The notes beneath the pieces are model-generated. The model was not told the DNA's origin. It saw nothing but the letters and a program-made list of their open reading frames with translations, and made no database searches. A stretch of DNA of 64,000 nt from Methylobacter tundripaludum (GTDB lineage Bacteria > Pseudomonadota > Gammaproteobacteria > Methylococcales > Methylomonadaceae). Below are positions 26,110-35,091 of the stretch, piece by piece. Position 1 is the stretch's first letter. Each line of letters opens with the position of its first letter. The stretch spans positions 48,433 to 112,432 of the forward strand of contig NZ_PTIY01000013.1 in the NCBI RefSeq assembly GCF_002934365.1, in the 5' to 3' direction. The translations under genes were made by a program, and so were the position numbers.

Positions 26110-29100
26110 ATGAACCGATTCACTCACTTTTTCATCGACCGCCCGATTTTTGCGGCGGTGTTATCCATCATCATTATCTTGGTCGGCGGACTTGCGCTGA
26201 TCGGCCTGCCTATTGCCCAATATCCCGAGATTGCGCCTCCCACCGTCGTGGTCAGCGCGGTCTATCCCGGCGCCAACGCCCAGGTGGTGGCCGAAACCGT
26301 GGCCACGCCTATCGAGCAGGAAGTGAACGGCGTCGAGGACATGCTGTATATGTCCTCCCAGTCGTCCAATAGCGGCAGCATGGCGCTGACGATTACTTTC
26401 AAGCCGGGCACCGACCTCGACAAGGCCCAGGTGCTGGTGCAAAACCGCGTGGCATTGGCCGATCCCAGGCTGCCTCAGGAAGTGAGTCGGCAAGGCATCA
26501 GCGTCAAGAAACGCAGCCCGGACTTGAGCCTGGTCGTCAACCTGATCTCCCCGGACAAGCGCTACGACAGCGTTTATTTAAGTAACTACGCGTTGCTGCA
26601 AATCAAGGATACCCTGGCGCGGCTGCCCGGCGTCGGTGAAATTCTGATTTTCGGCGCCCGCGACTACAGTATGCGTCTCTGGCTGAATCCGGAAAAAATC
26701 GCCGCCCGCGACCTGACCGCCAGTGACGTGGTCAACGCTATCCGCGAGCAAAACATCCAGGTTGCGGCGGGCGTAGTCGGCCAACAACCGACAAAGGAGA
26801 ACGTCGACTTCCAATATACGGTCAGTACCACGGGACGGCTCATGGCGCCTGATCAGTTCGCCGAAATCGTCATTAAGAAGGGCAAAGATGGACAGGTGAC
26901 TTATCTGAAGGACGTGGCCCGCATCGAGCTGGGCGCCAAGGACTACAATTCGGGACTGCTGATGGACGGCGAACCTTCGGTGGGCCTCGCCATCTTCCAG
27001 CTGCCCGGCTCCAACGCCCAGGAAACAAAAAAAGCGGTCATAGAAACCATGGAGAAACTCAAGCCGCGCTTTCCCCAAGGCCTTGATTACACGATTGTTT
27101 ACGACACCGTTATATTTGTCGAGCAATCCATCGACGCCGTCATCAAAACCCTGCTTGAAGCCATCCTTCTGGTCGTGCTCGTGGTCGTGATATTTTTGCA
27201 GAACTGGCGCGCCACCATCATTCCGTTGCTTGCCGTACCGGTATCTTTGATCGGCACCTTCGCAGTGATGTCGGCATTAGGCTTGTCGCTTAACACCTTG
27301 TCATTGTTCGGCTTGGTGCTGGCTATCGGTATCGTGGTGGATGACGCCATCGTAGTGGTGGAGAATGTGGAGCGCCACATCGCCGAGGGATTATCGGCCA
27401 GGGACGCCACCCGCAAGGCTATGGAAGAAGTGGTAGGCCCTATCATCGCGACGGCTTTGGTGCTGGTCGCCGTGTTCGTACCGACCGCCTTCATCACCGG
27501 CGTTTCGGGCGCTTTCTACAAGCAATTCGCTCTAACCATCGCGGTATCCACCGTCATATCGGCATTCAATTCACTGACCTTAAGTCCGGCCCTATGCGCG
27601 CTGTTGCTGGATCGGGCGCACGGCGACAAGGACCTGCTCACGCGGCTGGTTGACCGCCTGTTCGGCTGGTTCTTCGTCCGCTTCAACCGCTTCTTCGACT
27701 CTTTCAGTGAAGGCTATTCTCGGCTGGTCGGCAGACTGATTCGCATGACCGCGGTTGTAGGGGTGCTGTATATCGGCCTCAATGGACTTAATTTCCTGGC
27801 CTTTGAAAAAGTGCCGACAGGTTTCATTCCTCCGCAAGACCAGGGCTACCTGGTTATGTATGCGCAACTGCCCGACGCAGCTTCTCTTGCGCGCACTCAG
27901 GAAGTGGTCCAGAAGGCCACCGGTATTATCCTGGAAACGGAAGGGGTCAAACATTTGATTGCCTACTCCGGCTTTTCGATCCTGAGCGGCTCCAGCCAAT
28001 CCAACGTCGCCACGATGTTCGCGACGCTGGATGACTTCGGACAGCGCTCGGGCCATCCTGAGCTTCACTCCACCGCTATAATCAAAGACCTCCAGCAGCG
28101 TCTTTCTCAAATCGAAGGCGCCCAAATCGCCGTATTTGCGCCGCCCCCGATCCGGGGCATGAGTTCGGTGGGCGGTTTCAAGCTGCAAGTCCAGGACCGC
28201 TCCAATGCCGGTATTGCCGCGTTGCAGAGCACGACCAACGAGATGATCGCCAAAGGCAATCAGCAACCGGGATTGGCCGGACTGTTTACGACCTTCCGTG
28301 CGGAAGTGCCGCAACTTTTCCTGGACGTCGACCGCACCCGCGCCAAATCGATGGATGTCCCGTTGAAAGAAGTTTTCGATACCTTGCAGATCTATCTGGG
28401 TTCCATGTATGTCAATGATTTCAACAATTTTGGCAGAACCTATCAGGTCGTGGCGCAGGCCGACTCGGAGTTTCGGATGGAACCGTCGGACATCGCCGAG
28501 CTGAAGACGCGGAATAATCAAGGCGGCATGGTGCCGCTCGGGTCGCTGATGTCGGTTAAGAAAATTACCGGCCCCAACAACATCAGCCATTACAACATGT
28601 ACCCGACAGCGGAAATTAACGGCGCCACCTTGCCGGGAGTCAGTTCCGGCCAGGCGATTACCATCATGAATAAACTGATGGACGCGGAACTGCCGCCCGG
28701 CTTCGACTTTGAATGGACCGAACTCAGCCTGCAACAGGTATTAGCCGGAAACGTCGCCATGCTGGTTTTCCCGCTAAGCGTGATCTTTGTGTTTTTAGCC
28801 TTGGCAGCCCTGTATGAAAGCTGGTCGTTACCGTTTGCGGTGATCCTGATCGTGCCCATGTGTATTCTGTCTTCGTTGGCCGGCGTATGGTTGCGCGATA
28901 TGGACAACAACATCTTCACCCAGATCGGATTTATCGTACTGGTGGGTTTGTCCAGCAAGAACGCTATCCTGATCGTCGAGTTTGCAAAGCGGCGGCAAGA
29001 GGACGGGATTAACCGTTTCGATGCGGCGGTGGAAGCGTCGCGGATACGACTACGCCCCATCTTGATGACCTCCTTCGCTTTCATCATGGGCGTGTTTCCG

Positions 29101-29322
29101 CTGGTCAAAGCCCAAGGGGCGGGAGCGGAATCACGGCAGCTGCTGGGTACTGCGGTGTTTAGCGGCATGTTGGGGGTGACGCTGTTCGGTCTTCTGTTAA
29201 CGCCCGTCTTTTACGTGATCGCTCAGGGCTTGGCGCAACGCTGGCAAGCCTCAAGGCACAAGGCCCCGGTCTTGATGCCGCATGAGCCTGTGTCCGGCCC
29301 CGACTTATCAACCAAGGAATAA
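26110..29322 (+). CDS. RND multidrug efflux pump, HAE1 family (MexF/AcrB-like)
   Basis: The 1070-residue proton-driven pump of the operon, located in the inner membrane as a trimer. It starts MNRFTHFFIDRPIFAAVLSI and has QYPEIAPPTVVVSAVYPGAN in the porter domain. The proton-relay pair is in TM4 (LAIGIVVDDAIVVVENVERH), the docking regions follow, and TM7-12 end with GLSSKNAILIVEFAKRRQED and LVKAQGAGAESRQLLGTAVF. The order of motifs and length fit hydrophobe/amphiphile exporters close to MexF. Substrates are not predictable. Confidence 0.95.
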   Translation: MNRFTHFFIDRPIFAAVLSIIIILVGGLALIGLPIAQYPEIAPPTVVVSAVYPGANAQVVAETVATPIEQEVNGVEDMLYMSSQSSNSGSMALTITFKPGTDLDKAQVLVQNRVALADPRLPQEVSRQGISVKKRSPDLSLVVNLISPDKRYDSVYLSNYALLQIKDTLARLPGVGEILIFGARDYSMRLWLNPEKIAARDLTASDVVNAIREQNIQVAAGVVGQQPTKENVDFQYTVSTTGRLMAPDQFAEIVIKKGKDGQVTYLKDVARIELGAKDYNSGLLMDGEPSVGLAIFQLPGSNAQETKKAVIETMEKLKPRFPQGLDYTIVYDTVIFVEQSIDAVIKTLLEAILLVVLVVVIFLQNWRATIIPLLAVPVSLIGTFAVMSALGLSLNTLSLFGLVLAIGIVVDDAIVVVENVERHIAEGLSARDATRKAMEEVVGPIIATALVLVAVFVPTAFITGVSGAFYKQFALTIAVSTVISAFNSLTLSPALCALLLDRAHGDKDLLTRLVDRLFGWFFVRFNRFFDSFSEGYSRLVGRLIRMTAVVGVLYIGLNGLNFLAFEKVPTGFIPPQDQGYLVMYAQLPDAASLARTQEVVQKATGIILETEGVKHLIAYSGFSILSGSSQSNVATMFATLDDFGQRSGHPELHSTAIIKDLQQRLSQIEGAQIAVFAPPPIRGMSSVGGFKLQVQDRSNAGIAALQSTTNEMIAKGNQQPGLAGLFTTFRAEVPQLFLDVDRTRAKSMDVPLKEVFDTLQIYLGSMYVNDFNNFGRTYQVVAQADSEFRMEPSDIAELKTRNNQGGMVPLGSLMSVKKITGPNNISHYNMYPTAEINGATLPGVSSGQAITIMNKLMDAELPPGFDFEWTELSLQQVLAGNVAMLVFPLSVIFVFLALAALYESWSLPFAVILIVPMCILSSLAGVWLRDMDNNIFTQIGFIVLVGLSSKNAILIVEFAKRRQEDGINRFDAAVEASRIRLRPILMTSFAFIMGVFPLVKAQGAGAESRQLLGTAVFSGMLGVTLFGLLLTPVFYVIAQGLAQRWQASRHKAPVLMPHEPVSGPDLSTKE

Positions 29323-29324
29323 CT

Positions 29325-30809
29325 ATGCACTCCGCAGAATTTCACCCTGCCCTGCAACGCGGCAATACCTTATCCGTTGCGATTGAACGCAGCTTAATTT
29401 GGGGACAGGCTTTCCTGTGCGCCGCTGCACTGAGCGCCTGCGCGGTAGGACCCGATTACAAGACCCCGGCCACCGAAGCAGGCCAAACTTTCTCTAATGC
29501 CGCCCTGCCTGAGTTTTCTGAAAAGGGCGTGGAAGCAGCATGGTGGAAACTGTTTGAAGACAAGGAGCTAACCGAGCTTGTCGATCTTACGGTGCAGCAC
29601 AACCGTAATCTCCAGGCCGCCCGCGCCAATCTGCTCGAGGCACGGGCTCTGTACCTGCAAGCAGGATTGAATCTGGCGCCTACGGTGACCTCGCACGCCA
29701 ATTATACGGACTCGAAACGCAGTCTCGGCGCGTTAAACAACCTGAATTACGCGCCCCGCGAAATAAAACTCTACAATGCGGGCTTCGATGCGTTTTGGGA
29801 ACTCGACTTGTTTGGCCGCGTCCGCCGTGACGTGGAGGCCAGCAGCGACGAAGTCGATGCGCAGGAAGCCGGCCTTCGAGATCTCGGCGTCAGCCTGATC
29901 GCCGAGGTAGCCAGAAACTATTTCGAATTACGGGGCCTGCAAAACCAGTTGGCAACCGCGGAAAAGAACGCCCACAACCAAGCCGAAACACTGGAAATAA
30001 CCCGCATCAGATTGGAAGGCGGCCGCGGGACTGAACTCGACACTTCGCGGGCGTTAGCCCAGCTCGATTCCACCAAGGCCGGCATTCCGCCACTGGAAAG
30101 CGCCATTTACCAAGCTATGCACCGGCTCAGCGTGCTGACCGGGCAGCTTCCGGGCGCGTTGACGAAAAAACTGTCCAAACCCGCACCCTTGCCCAAAATT
30201 CCCGCAAATATCGACATCGGCCGACCCGCGGAGCTGTTGCGCCGCCGTCCCGACATTCGTATCGCCGAGCGGACTCTGGCGGCAGCTACCGCTCGCATCG
30301 GCGTCGCCACTGCCGATCTTTTCCCCAGGGTGACCTTTGTCGGCAGCATCTCTCTCGAAGCCAGCACCATGTCCGGGCTCGGCGCAGTGGGTTCCGACGC
30401 TTACTCGGTCGGTCCCAAGATCAGTTGGGCGGCGCTGGATTTGGGCCGCGTGTATGCCCGCATTAAGGCCTCGGATGCCCGCGCCGAAGCCAATCTGGCC
30501 GAGTACGAACAGACGGTGCTGAACGCTTTGGAAGAAACGGAAAACGCGTTGGTGAATTACAACCGGACGCGAATTCGGCGGGACTTGCTAACCTCGGCGG
30601 CCCAAGCCAGCGAAAGGGCGCATGACCTGGCGCATCTTCGCTTTGCCGAAGGCGTTTCGGATTTCCTGACGGTACTGGATTCCGAATCGCGTCTGTTGCA
30701 GGACCAGGATCGCCTGGCCCAGAGCGAAACCGCCACGGCAACCGCGCTGGCGGCGCTTTACAAAGCGTTGGGCGGCGGCTGGGAAGCGAACCCTGCTTTG
30801 GCTAAATAA
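29325..30809 (+). CDS. outer-membrane efflux lipoprotein (OprM/OprN/NodT family)
   Basis: The 494-residue outer-membrane channel of the tripartite pump. A lipoprotein signal (LCAAALSAC, then AVGPDYKTP) is followed by two TolC-type repeats: EAAWWKLFEDKELTELVDLT, NRNLQAARANLLEARALYL, FWELDLFGRVRRDVEA, then RRPDIRIAERTLAAATARIG, SWAALDLGRVYARIKASDAR and FLTVLDSESRLLQDQDRLA. It begins 2 bp after the pump gene, completing an adaptor-pump-channel operon. Confidence 0.95.
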   Translation: MHSAEFHPALQRGNTLSVAIERSLIWGQAFLCAAALSACAVGPDYKTPATEAGQTFSNAALPEFSEKGVEAAWWKLFEDKELTELVDLTVQHNRNLQAARANLLEARALYLQAGLNLAPTVTSHANYTDSKRSLGALNNLNYAPREIKLYNAGFDAFWELDLFGRVRRDVEASSDEVDAQEAGLRDLGVSLIAEVARNYFELRGLQNQLATAEKNAHNQAETLEITRIRLEGGRGTELDTSRALAQLDSTKAGIPPLESAIYQAMHRLSVLTGQLPGALTKKLSKPAPLPKIPANIDIGRPAELLRRRPDIRIAERTLAAATARIGVATADLFPRVTFVGSISLEASTMSGLGAVGSDAYSVGPKISWAALDLGRVYARIKASDARAEANLAEYEQTVLNALEETENALVNYNRTRIRRDLLTSAAQASERAHDLAHLRFAEGVSDFLTVLDSESRLLQDQDRLAQSETATATALAALYKALGGGWEANPALAK

Positions 30810-30890
30810 ACACGTCTACGTTAAAAATATCAGCGTCGCGAACAATGCTCCGGGTACAATATGCAATAGTCTTATTATTGAGGAACTCCC

Positions 30891-32111
30891 ATGCAAACAT
30901 ACCTACCCCTTATCAAAGCAATGTTTCCCGAATGGTATTTTTTTGCCATGAACAATCCATTGTCCGTTACGGTAGCGTTCGCAACAGCAATCTGGCTGCT
31001 GACCGCGATATTTTACAGCATCAGGATTGCCGCATTAAAAAGAGGAAAAGTCGCCTGTGAAAAAGCCGGCATCGAAAATCTAAATGCCGCTCAACAACAG
31101 CTACTGCAAAATCAGGACGAATTAGCCGCGGCTACCGAACAAATGGAAAAAGCCCAGCAAGCGGCTCAAGACGAAACGCAACGGGCTTTAGCGGTTGAAC
31201 AGCTGATCTATCAACGCAACCAGCAGATTGCCGGAATTATTCAGACGCTGGCGACAAGCTTTGATCTTGGCGAGCGCCCTCTGCTTGCGAGCGAAGACAT
31301 GAAAGCGGACGCGTTATGGCAGCAACATGACAAAGTCATCGGCCAATTAATAGAGCGTCTGCGTTCCGAGCAGCAGGCGAAAACCGAATTACAGCAAGCT
31401 TATAAGGCGGAATCGGCGAAACTGGCCGAAAAAGAAGGTCTTTTTCAAGCTTTGCAGACAACATTAGCCGCCCACACCCATCAGCTTTCAAAACTGGAGC
31501 AGGCGCTTGAACAGCAAAAAACGATGCTTCAACATCAGGATAACGCCCATCAAGCATTGACCGATACCCTGAAACAATACCGCACTGATGCACCCCGCCC
31601 CGCAGAACCGGAAACGATAAAACCGGTTAATATCATAGAACCGCCGGTGCAGTTGCAAGAAAGCCCCAAAATTGCGGATACCCCGGTTGTTGCGGAACCG
31701 GGGCCGGTTACTTTGGCGCCGCAGGTTAATGAAGAACCTCTGGCCGCAGTTACCCTGCAGAATGAAGATACGCAAATTGAGTTCGTCGTATCCACGCGCA
31801 TACCGCCAGAGATAAAACCGGAACCGGTCGTCGAAGAAGCGCCGCCTGCGGCATTGAATATAGAACAATCACCGGCTGCACCCGCCAAAGGTTCGCTGGG
31901 CAAAATCAAAAACCTGTTCGGTAAAAAACAACAACCGGTTAAAACAGAACCGCAGTGGAGCGCCACAAAAGCGGATGAAAAAGAATTCCAGCCGTTAACA
32001 TCGGCTGAGGCGCAACAACCGGCTACTCCTGGCGAAGCATCGAAACCGGACGCAAAGAAGCCGGGAAAACTAAAAGGCTTTTATAATAAGTTCAAATCAA
32101 AAGATAAATGA
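30891..32111 (+). CDS. membrane-anchored coiled-coil protein, unknown function
   Basis: A 406-residue protein with one N-terminal membrane segment (SVTVAFATAIWLLTAIFYSI), a long Gln/Ala/Glu-rich coiled coil (~residues 55-235), a Pro/Val/Glu-rich disordered stretch (~240-335) and two short basic Gly-Lys blocks, LGKIKNLFGKKQQPVK and KLKGFYNKFKSKDK, with similar patterns. No family is recognised. The layout suggests a scaffold anchored in the inner membrane with basic motifs that could touch membrane or nucleic acid. GAGGAA precedes the ATG. It is separate from the efflux operon (81 bp). Confidence 0.7.
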   Translation: MQTYLPLIKAMFPEWYFFAMNNPLSVTVAFATAIWLLTAIFYSIRIAALKRGKVACEKAGIENLNAAQQQLLQNQDELAAATEQMEKAQQAAQDETQRALAVEQLIYQRNQQIAGIIQTLATSFDLGERPLLASEDMKADALWQQHDKVIGQLIERLRSEQQAKTELQQAYKAESAKLAEKEGLFQALQTTLAAHTHQLSKLEQALEQQKTMLQHQDNAHQALTDTLKQYRTDAPRPAEPETIKPVNIIEPPVQLQESPKIADTPVVAEPGPVTLAPQVNEEPLAAVTLQNEDTQIEFVVSTRIPPEIKPEPVVEEAPPAALNIEQSPAAPAKGSLGKIKNLFGKKQQPVKTEPQWSATKADEKEFQPLTSAEAQQPATPGEASKPDAKKPGKLKGFYNKFKSKDK

Positions 32112-32150
32112 TCCGCTTTATGCGTGATTGGACCTGATGCTAAACCGATT

Positions 32151-32175
32151 GATGGGCTTGTACATCAGGCCCATC
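32151..32175. other. hairpin between convergent genes
   Basis: GATGGGC (32151-32157) pairs with GCCCATC (32169-32175); no T-run follows. It is a possible weak bidirectional terminator. Confidence 0.4.
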
Positions 32176-32197
32176 GCACTCAATCAGCCTGCGTTGA

Positions 32198-32647
32198 TTA
32201 AGTTCTTAGTTTAGCCTCGCGCTCTTGTCCGCGCGGAGCGACCTTGGCCAGTTCGGTCATTTCCTCGGCCAGAAGCTCCAGTATATCGTCTGCCGACACG
32301 ATGCCGGCAAGCCCGCCCTCCGAATTAAGCACAGGAATACGGCGAATTGCCTTGGTCCGCATCAGCCGTATCGTCTCAAATACGCCTTCGGTTTCCTGCA
32401 CGCTGACCAGTTGCGGAGCCATGATGTCGCCCACGCTAAACTCATCGAGATTCAGCGATTTAGCAATAATCTCGATGACTATATCGCGGTCTGTCACCAC
32501 GCCGACCGGCGCCCGCTTACCGCCAACCTCGTCGACGACCACCAGATCGCCGACATGGTATTCGCGCATCAATTGCGCCACTTCCGGCAGACTCATTTCC
32601 CTGGTCGCGAACACCACGTCGCGATTGCAAAATTCACCAATAGCCAT
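32198..32647 (-). CDS. CBS-domain pair protein
   Basis: A 149-residue tandem CBS protein: MAIGEFCNRDVVFATREMSL and VGDLVVVDEVGGKRAPVGVV then TDRDIVIEI (first CBS), VGDIMAPQLVSVQET and AIRRIPVLNSEGGLAGIVSA then DDILELLAEEM (second). Such small proteins sense adenylates. GGAGG before the ATG at 32647 fixes the start; the frame is open 17 codons further upstream. It differs in sequence from the CBS protein at 1316. It has no operon partner. Confidence 0.9.
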   Translation of the reverse strand: MAIGEFCNRDVVFATREMSLPEVAQLMREYHVGDLVVVDEVGGKRAPVGVVTDRDIVIEIIAKSLNLDEFSVGDIMAPQLVSVQETEGVFETIRLMRTKAIRRIPVLNSEGGLAGIVSADDILELLAEEMTELAKVAPRGQEREAKLRT

Positions 32648-32768
32648 TGTCAATCCTCCACTTAAGTTAAGGTAGAACTGTAGCAAAACCGGCAACAAGC
32701 CCGCTCCCTACAGCAATAAGCACAAACATCCCGACTCATGCTGATATGATGCGCTAAAAGCAGCCGAT

Positions 32769-33663
32769 TTACACCCACTTCTTTTCCCCGGCTGAACGCA
32801 ATCCGCCCCATAGCGCGCCGACAGGCAGGTCAAGCGGCGAATAAGCGCCCGCTTGCAGAGCCGGTAACGATTGCGCGGCGGCAAGCATCATCCTCGCGGC
32901 AAGCCCAGTCTCGTCAAAACGCGCTTCCAGTAAAAAAGAGCAATGACCGACATCGACAGGTGAGCTGAGGCGTGCGAGCGTCACGCCGCGGTTTGTTTCT
33001 TCCAGCTCGGCGATACTCGGTACCGGCAATACCAGCGTTTGCTCGTCCAGAAACAGCGGATCGTTTACGATGGCGCGCTCCACCCCGGCCTCGCCCGCCG
33101 ATTCATCCAATTCGACATAGACATAGCGTTGAAGCGTTGCGCCGGATTTAAGTTCGGTCGCCAGTGCTTTTTTGACCCCTTTGACGCCCTCCGCCGCCAG
33201 CGTATGATGCAGGCTGACTCCAGTGTGCAGGTTGGTTTCAGTATGACCGTGAGGGGCCAGTAGCGCAAAATAACTGCCGGAACAGGGAAAGCGCGCCAGG
33301 ATCGCATCCCGCGCCGACAATAGCGGGGACTTTGTGCAGCAGCGCGCTCCGGTGAATTTCCAACTTATGTTTAACAAAAGCCTCATCGTGGAAACGCGCG
33401 CACTCCACGACCGGAACCCGGCGTTGCAAAAGACCTTTGGCAACGTCCACGACCGCGTCCGGCGGGACACAGATCAGTGCGGCGTCAACTTCCGCCAACT
33501 CGCTGATGTGGGTAACTACAGGCACTTTAGACTCGGAATCCGAGGAAGCGACGATGCGCTTGACAATACCCGTCAACTCCGTGGTTTGATCGGCAGAAAT
33601 GAGATCGGCGCATTTGCGCCCCAAATTTCCCAGACCGATGATCGCAAGCCGCAGTTGTTTCAT
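32769..33663 (-). pseudogene. diaminopimelate-dehydrogenase-like gene, single-base frameshift
   Basis: Two overlapping frames together encode one ~297-residue NAD(P)-dependent dehydrogenase resembling meso-diaminopimelate dehydrogenase (Ddh). The N-terminal frame starts MKQLRLAIIGLGNLGRKCAD at 33663 (GGAGAAGG before it) and reaches GAGCDPGALSLFRQLF. It then runs into a stop at 33238. The remainder, ALLAPHGHTETNLHTGVSLH and onward to GALWGGLRSAGEKKWV, is in the next frame. Removing one T from the TTTT run near 33267-33270 joins the two smoothly, at a place where Ddh proteins have DPG-x-FS and then GxSxGHS. It is either a recent pseudogene or a base-calling error. Ddh would be a one-step route to DAP. 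Confidence 0.8.
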
Positions 33664-33777
33664 ATTGCCTTCTCCGTTATTGCTATGGATCAACGCTCAA
33701 CCCTCTCGTTCCGGGTTGAGGCACAAAAACCGTTGAAGCTGCGCGCACCCCAGCCACAGACTTCCCCCTTCGACAAA

Positions 33778-34152
33778 CTATTGGAACCGGGAACCGCACT
33801 TCCGGTAAACAAGCCAACCGTATATCGCAGCGTTGATCAATATCACCAAAGCCGCCAGCACAAATTGAATGTCTCCGGTAAGGCCGACAGGATAGATCAC
33901 GGGCAAAAGATAATGCTCGATAAAGCTACCCGAATAACCCGCGTCTCCGGCAAGCCGGCGAAATTCGACTTCGATCACGGTAAGCGGACACAGCCCGCCG
34001 GTCAGCTCAATAAATGCGCCCCAGCAGGCGGCCGGTATATGGGCTAGCGCAATCCGGGGAGAACGTAACGCGGAAAATCCGCCGAAAACGACGAAGCCGA
34101 TAAACAGGAGATGAAGAATCAGGACGGAATCTGCTAAAAGTCGATAAATCAT
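33778..34152 (-). CDS. DUF2784 membrane protein
   Basis: A 124-residue membrane protein of the DUF2784 family. It begins MIYRLLADSVLILHLLFIGF and carries the family's HIPAACWGAFIELTGGLCPL, EVEFRRLAGDAGYSGSFIEH and YLLPVIYPVGLT, with three or four membrane spans. The function is unknown. I place the start at 34152, where homology begins; the open frame extends 35 codons further without family-like sequence. Confidence 0.85.
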   Translation of the reverse strand: MIYRLLADSVLILHLLFIGFVVFGGFSALRSPRIALAHIPAACWGAFIELTGGLCPLTVIEVEFRRLAGDAGYSGSFIEHYLLPVIYPVGLTGDIQFVLAALVILINAAIYGWLVYRKCGSRFQ

Positions 34153-34333
34153 ATCATTCGTAGAATATTGATGAACTACGCCCCGGCATCTGAAATTAGA
34201 CGGTTGTTTCGTGCTTAAGTTTATTCCCCACAGCAATAAAGCCGGCCGCAAAGGCACTCGCGCTTCAGTTACGCCGCTCCCGGCGACTTAATTTAACACA
34301 CCCGCCTGCCTCCCATGCCTGATCCGCATCCGG

Positions 34334-34939
34334 TTACGGCTTTGGAAGAGTCCAAAACGCATCGATAACTAAATCTACGGACAGTGTGGCTAGGATTATT
34401 CCCATAATACGCTCCAGTATCGCAGCGCCGTTCTTCCCGATGATACGCAGAAGATGCTCCGCGAGCAGCATTAATAGGTAAGTAACCGCCAAGACGCCGA
34501 GCATTATCCCGGCCGTTATCGCCTGCGTGGCGACGGAATAGAGGTAATTGTCGGTGAGTAAAATCACCACCATGATAGCTTCCGGTCCCACAATGGAAGG
34601 TATTGCCAGCGGAAACACCGCAATATCGTGCCCGGCCTCAGACTGGCTAAAAGTGGTTGCCGCTCGGCCGAAAATCATCTGGAGTCCAAAAAGAAATAAA
34701 ATGATGCCGCCGGCAATTTGCAACGAAATAAGCTGAATGTTCATCGCAGCGAGCAGGATTTGCCCTATAAGAATTGCGCCAAGCAAAACGATAGCCGAAT
34801 AAGCAATCGCCCTTGTTGCAATTTTTCTGCGTTCTCTTGCCGAAAGTCCCGAAGCCAGCGCCGCAAAAAGCACAACAGTCCCAATCGGTTCAATGGTTAC
34901 CCAGATCATCAGCGCGTCGTGGATTATCTTATTAAGCAC
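34334..34939 (-). CDS. MarC family integral membrane protein
   Basis: A 201-residue six-span membrane protein of the MarC/UPF0056 family, once linked to antibiotic resistance but without a proven function. Typical stretches are IWVTIEPIGTVVLFAALASG, LQIAGGIILFLFGLQMIFGR and FPLAIPSIVGPEAIMVVILL. The start is a GTG at 34939 with AGGAG 7 bases before it; the nearby ATG is out of frame. It diverges from the Kef-type gene. Confidence 0.88.
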   Translation of the reverse strand: MLNKIIHDALMIWVTIEPIGTVVLFAALASGLSARERRKIATRAIAYSAIVLLGAILIGQILLAAMNIQLISLQIAGGIILFLFGLQMIFGRAATTFSQSEAGHDIAVFPLAIPSIVGPEAIMVVILLTDNYLYSVATQAITAGIMLGVLAVTYLLMLLAEHLLRIIGKNGAAILERIMGIILATLSVDLVIDAFWTLPKP

Positions 34940-35091
34940 ATGTTCTCCTTTGCCGCCACAACGTCAGCTTTTCAGATTTAAAAACGTTCCTGATAACTTA
35001 CTTTATCCTAGTTTTGACTAGGCCGTTCTATTCTAAACAAAATTTGCGCTATCATAGATCAGCAATTGTACTTATAGAAACAGGATTTATT

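Noticed and set aside
27592..28734. 380-codon minus-strand frame inside the RND pump gene
   Set aside because: It is antisense to conserved pump motifs in a GC-biased gene; the composition (His/Gln/Arg-rich) is typical of a shadow frame.
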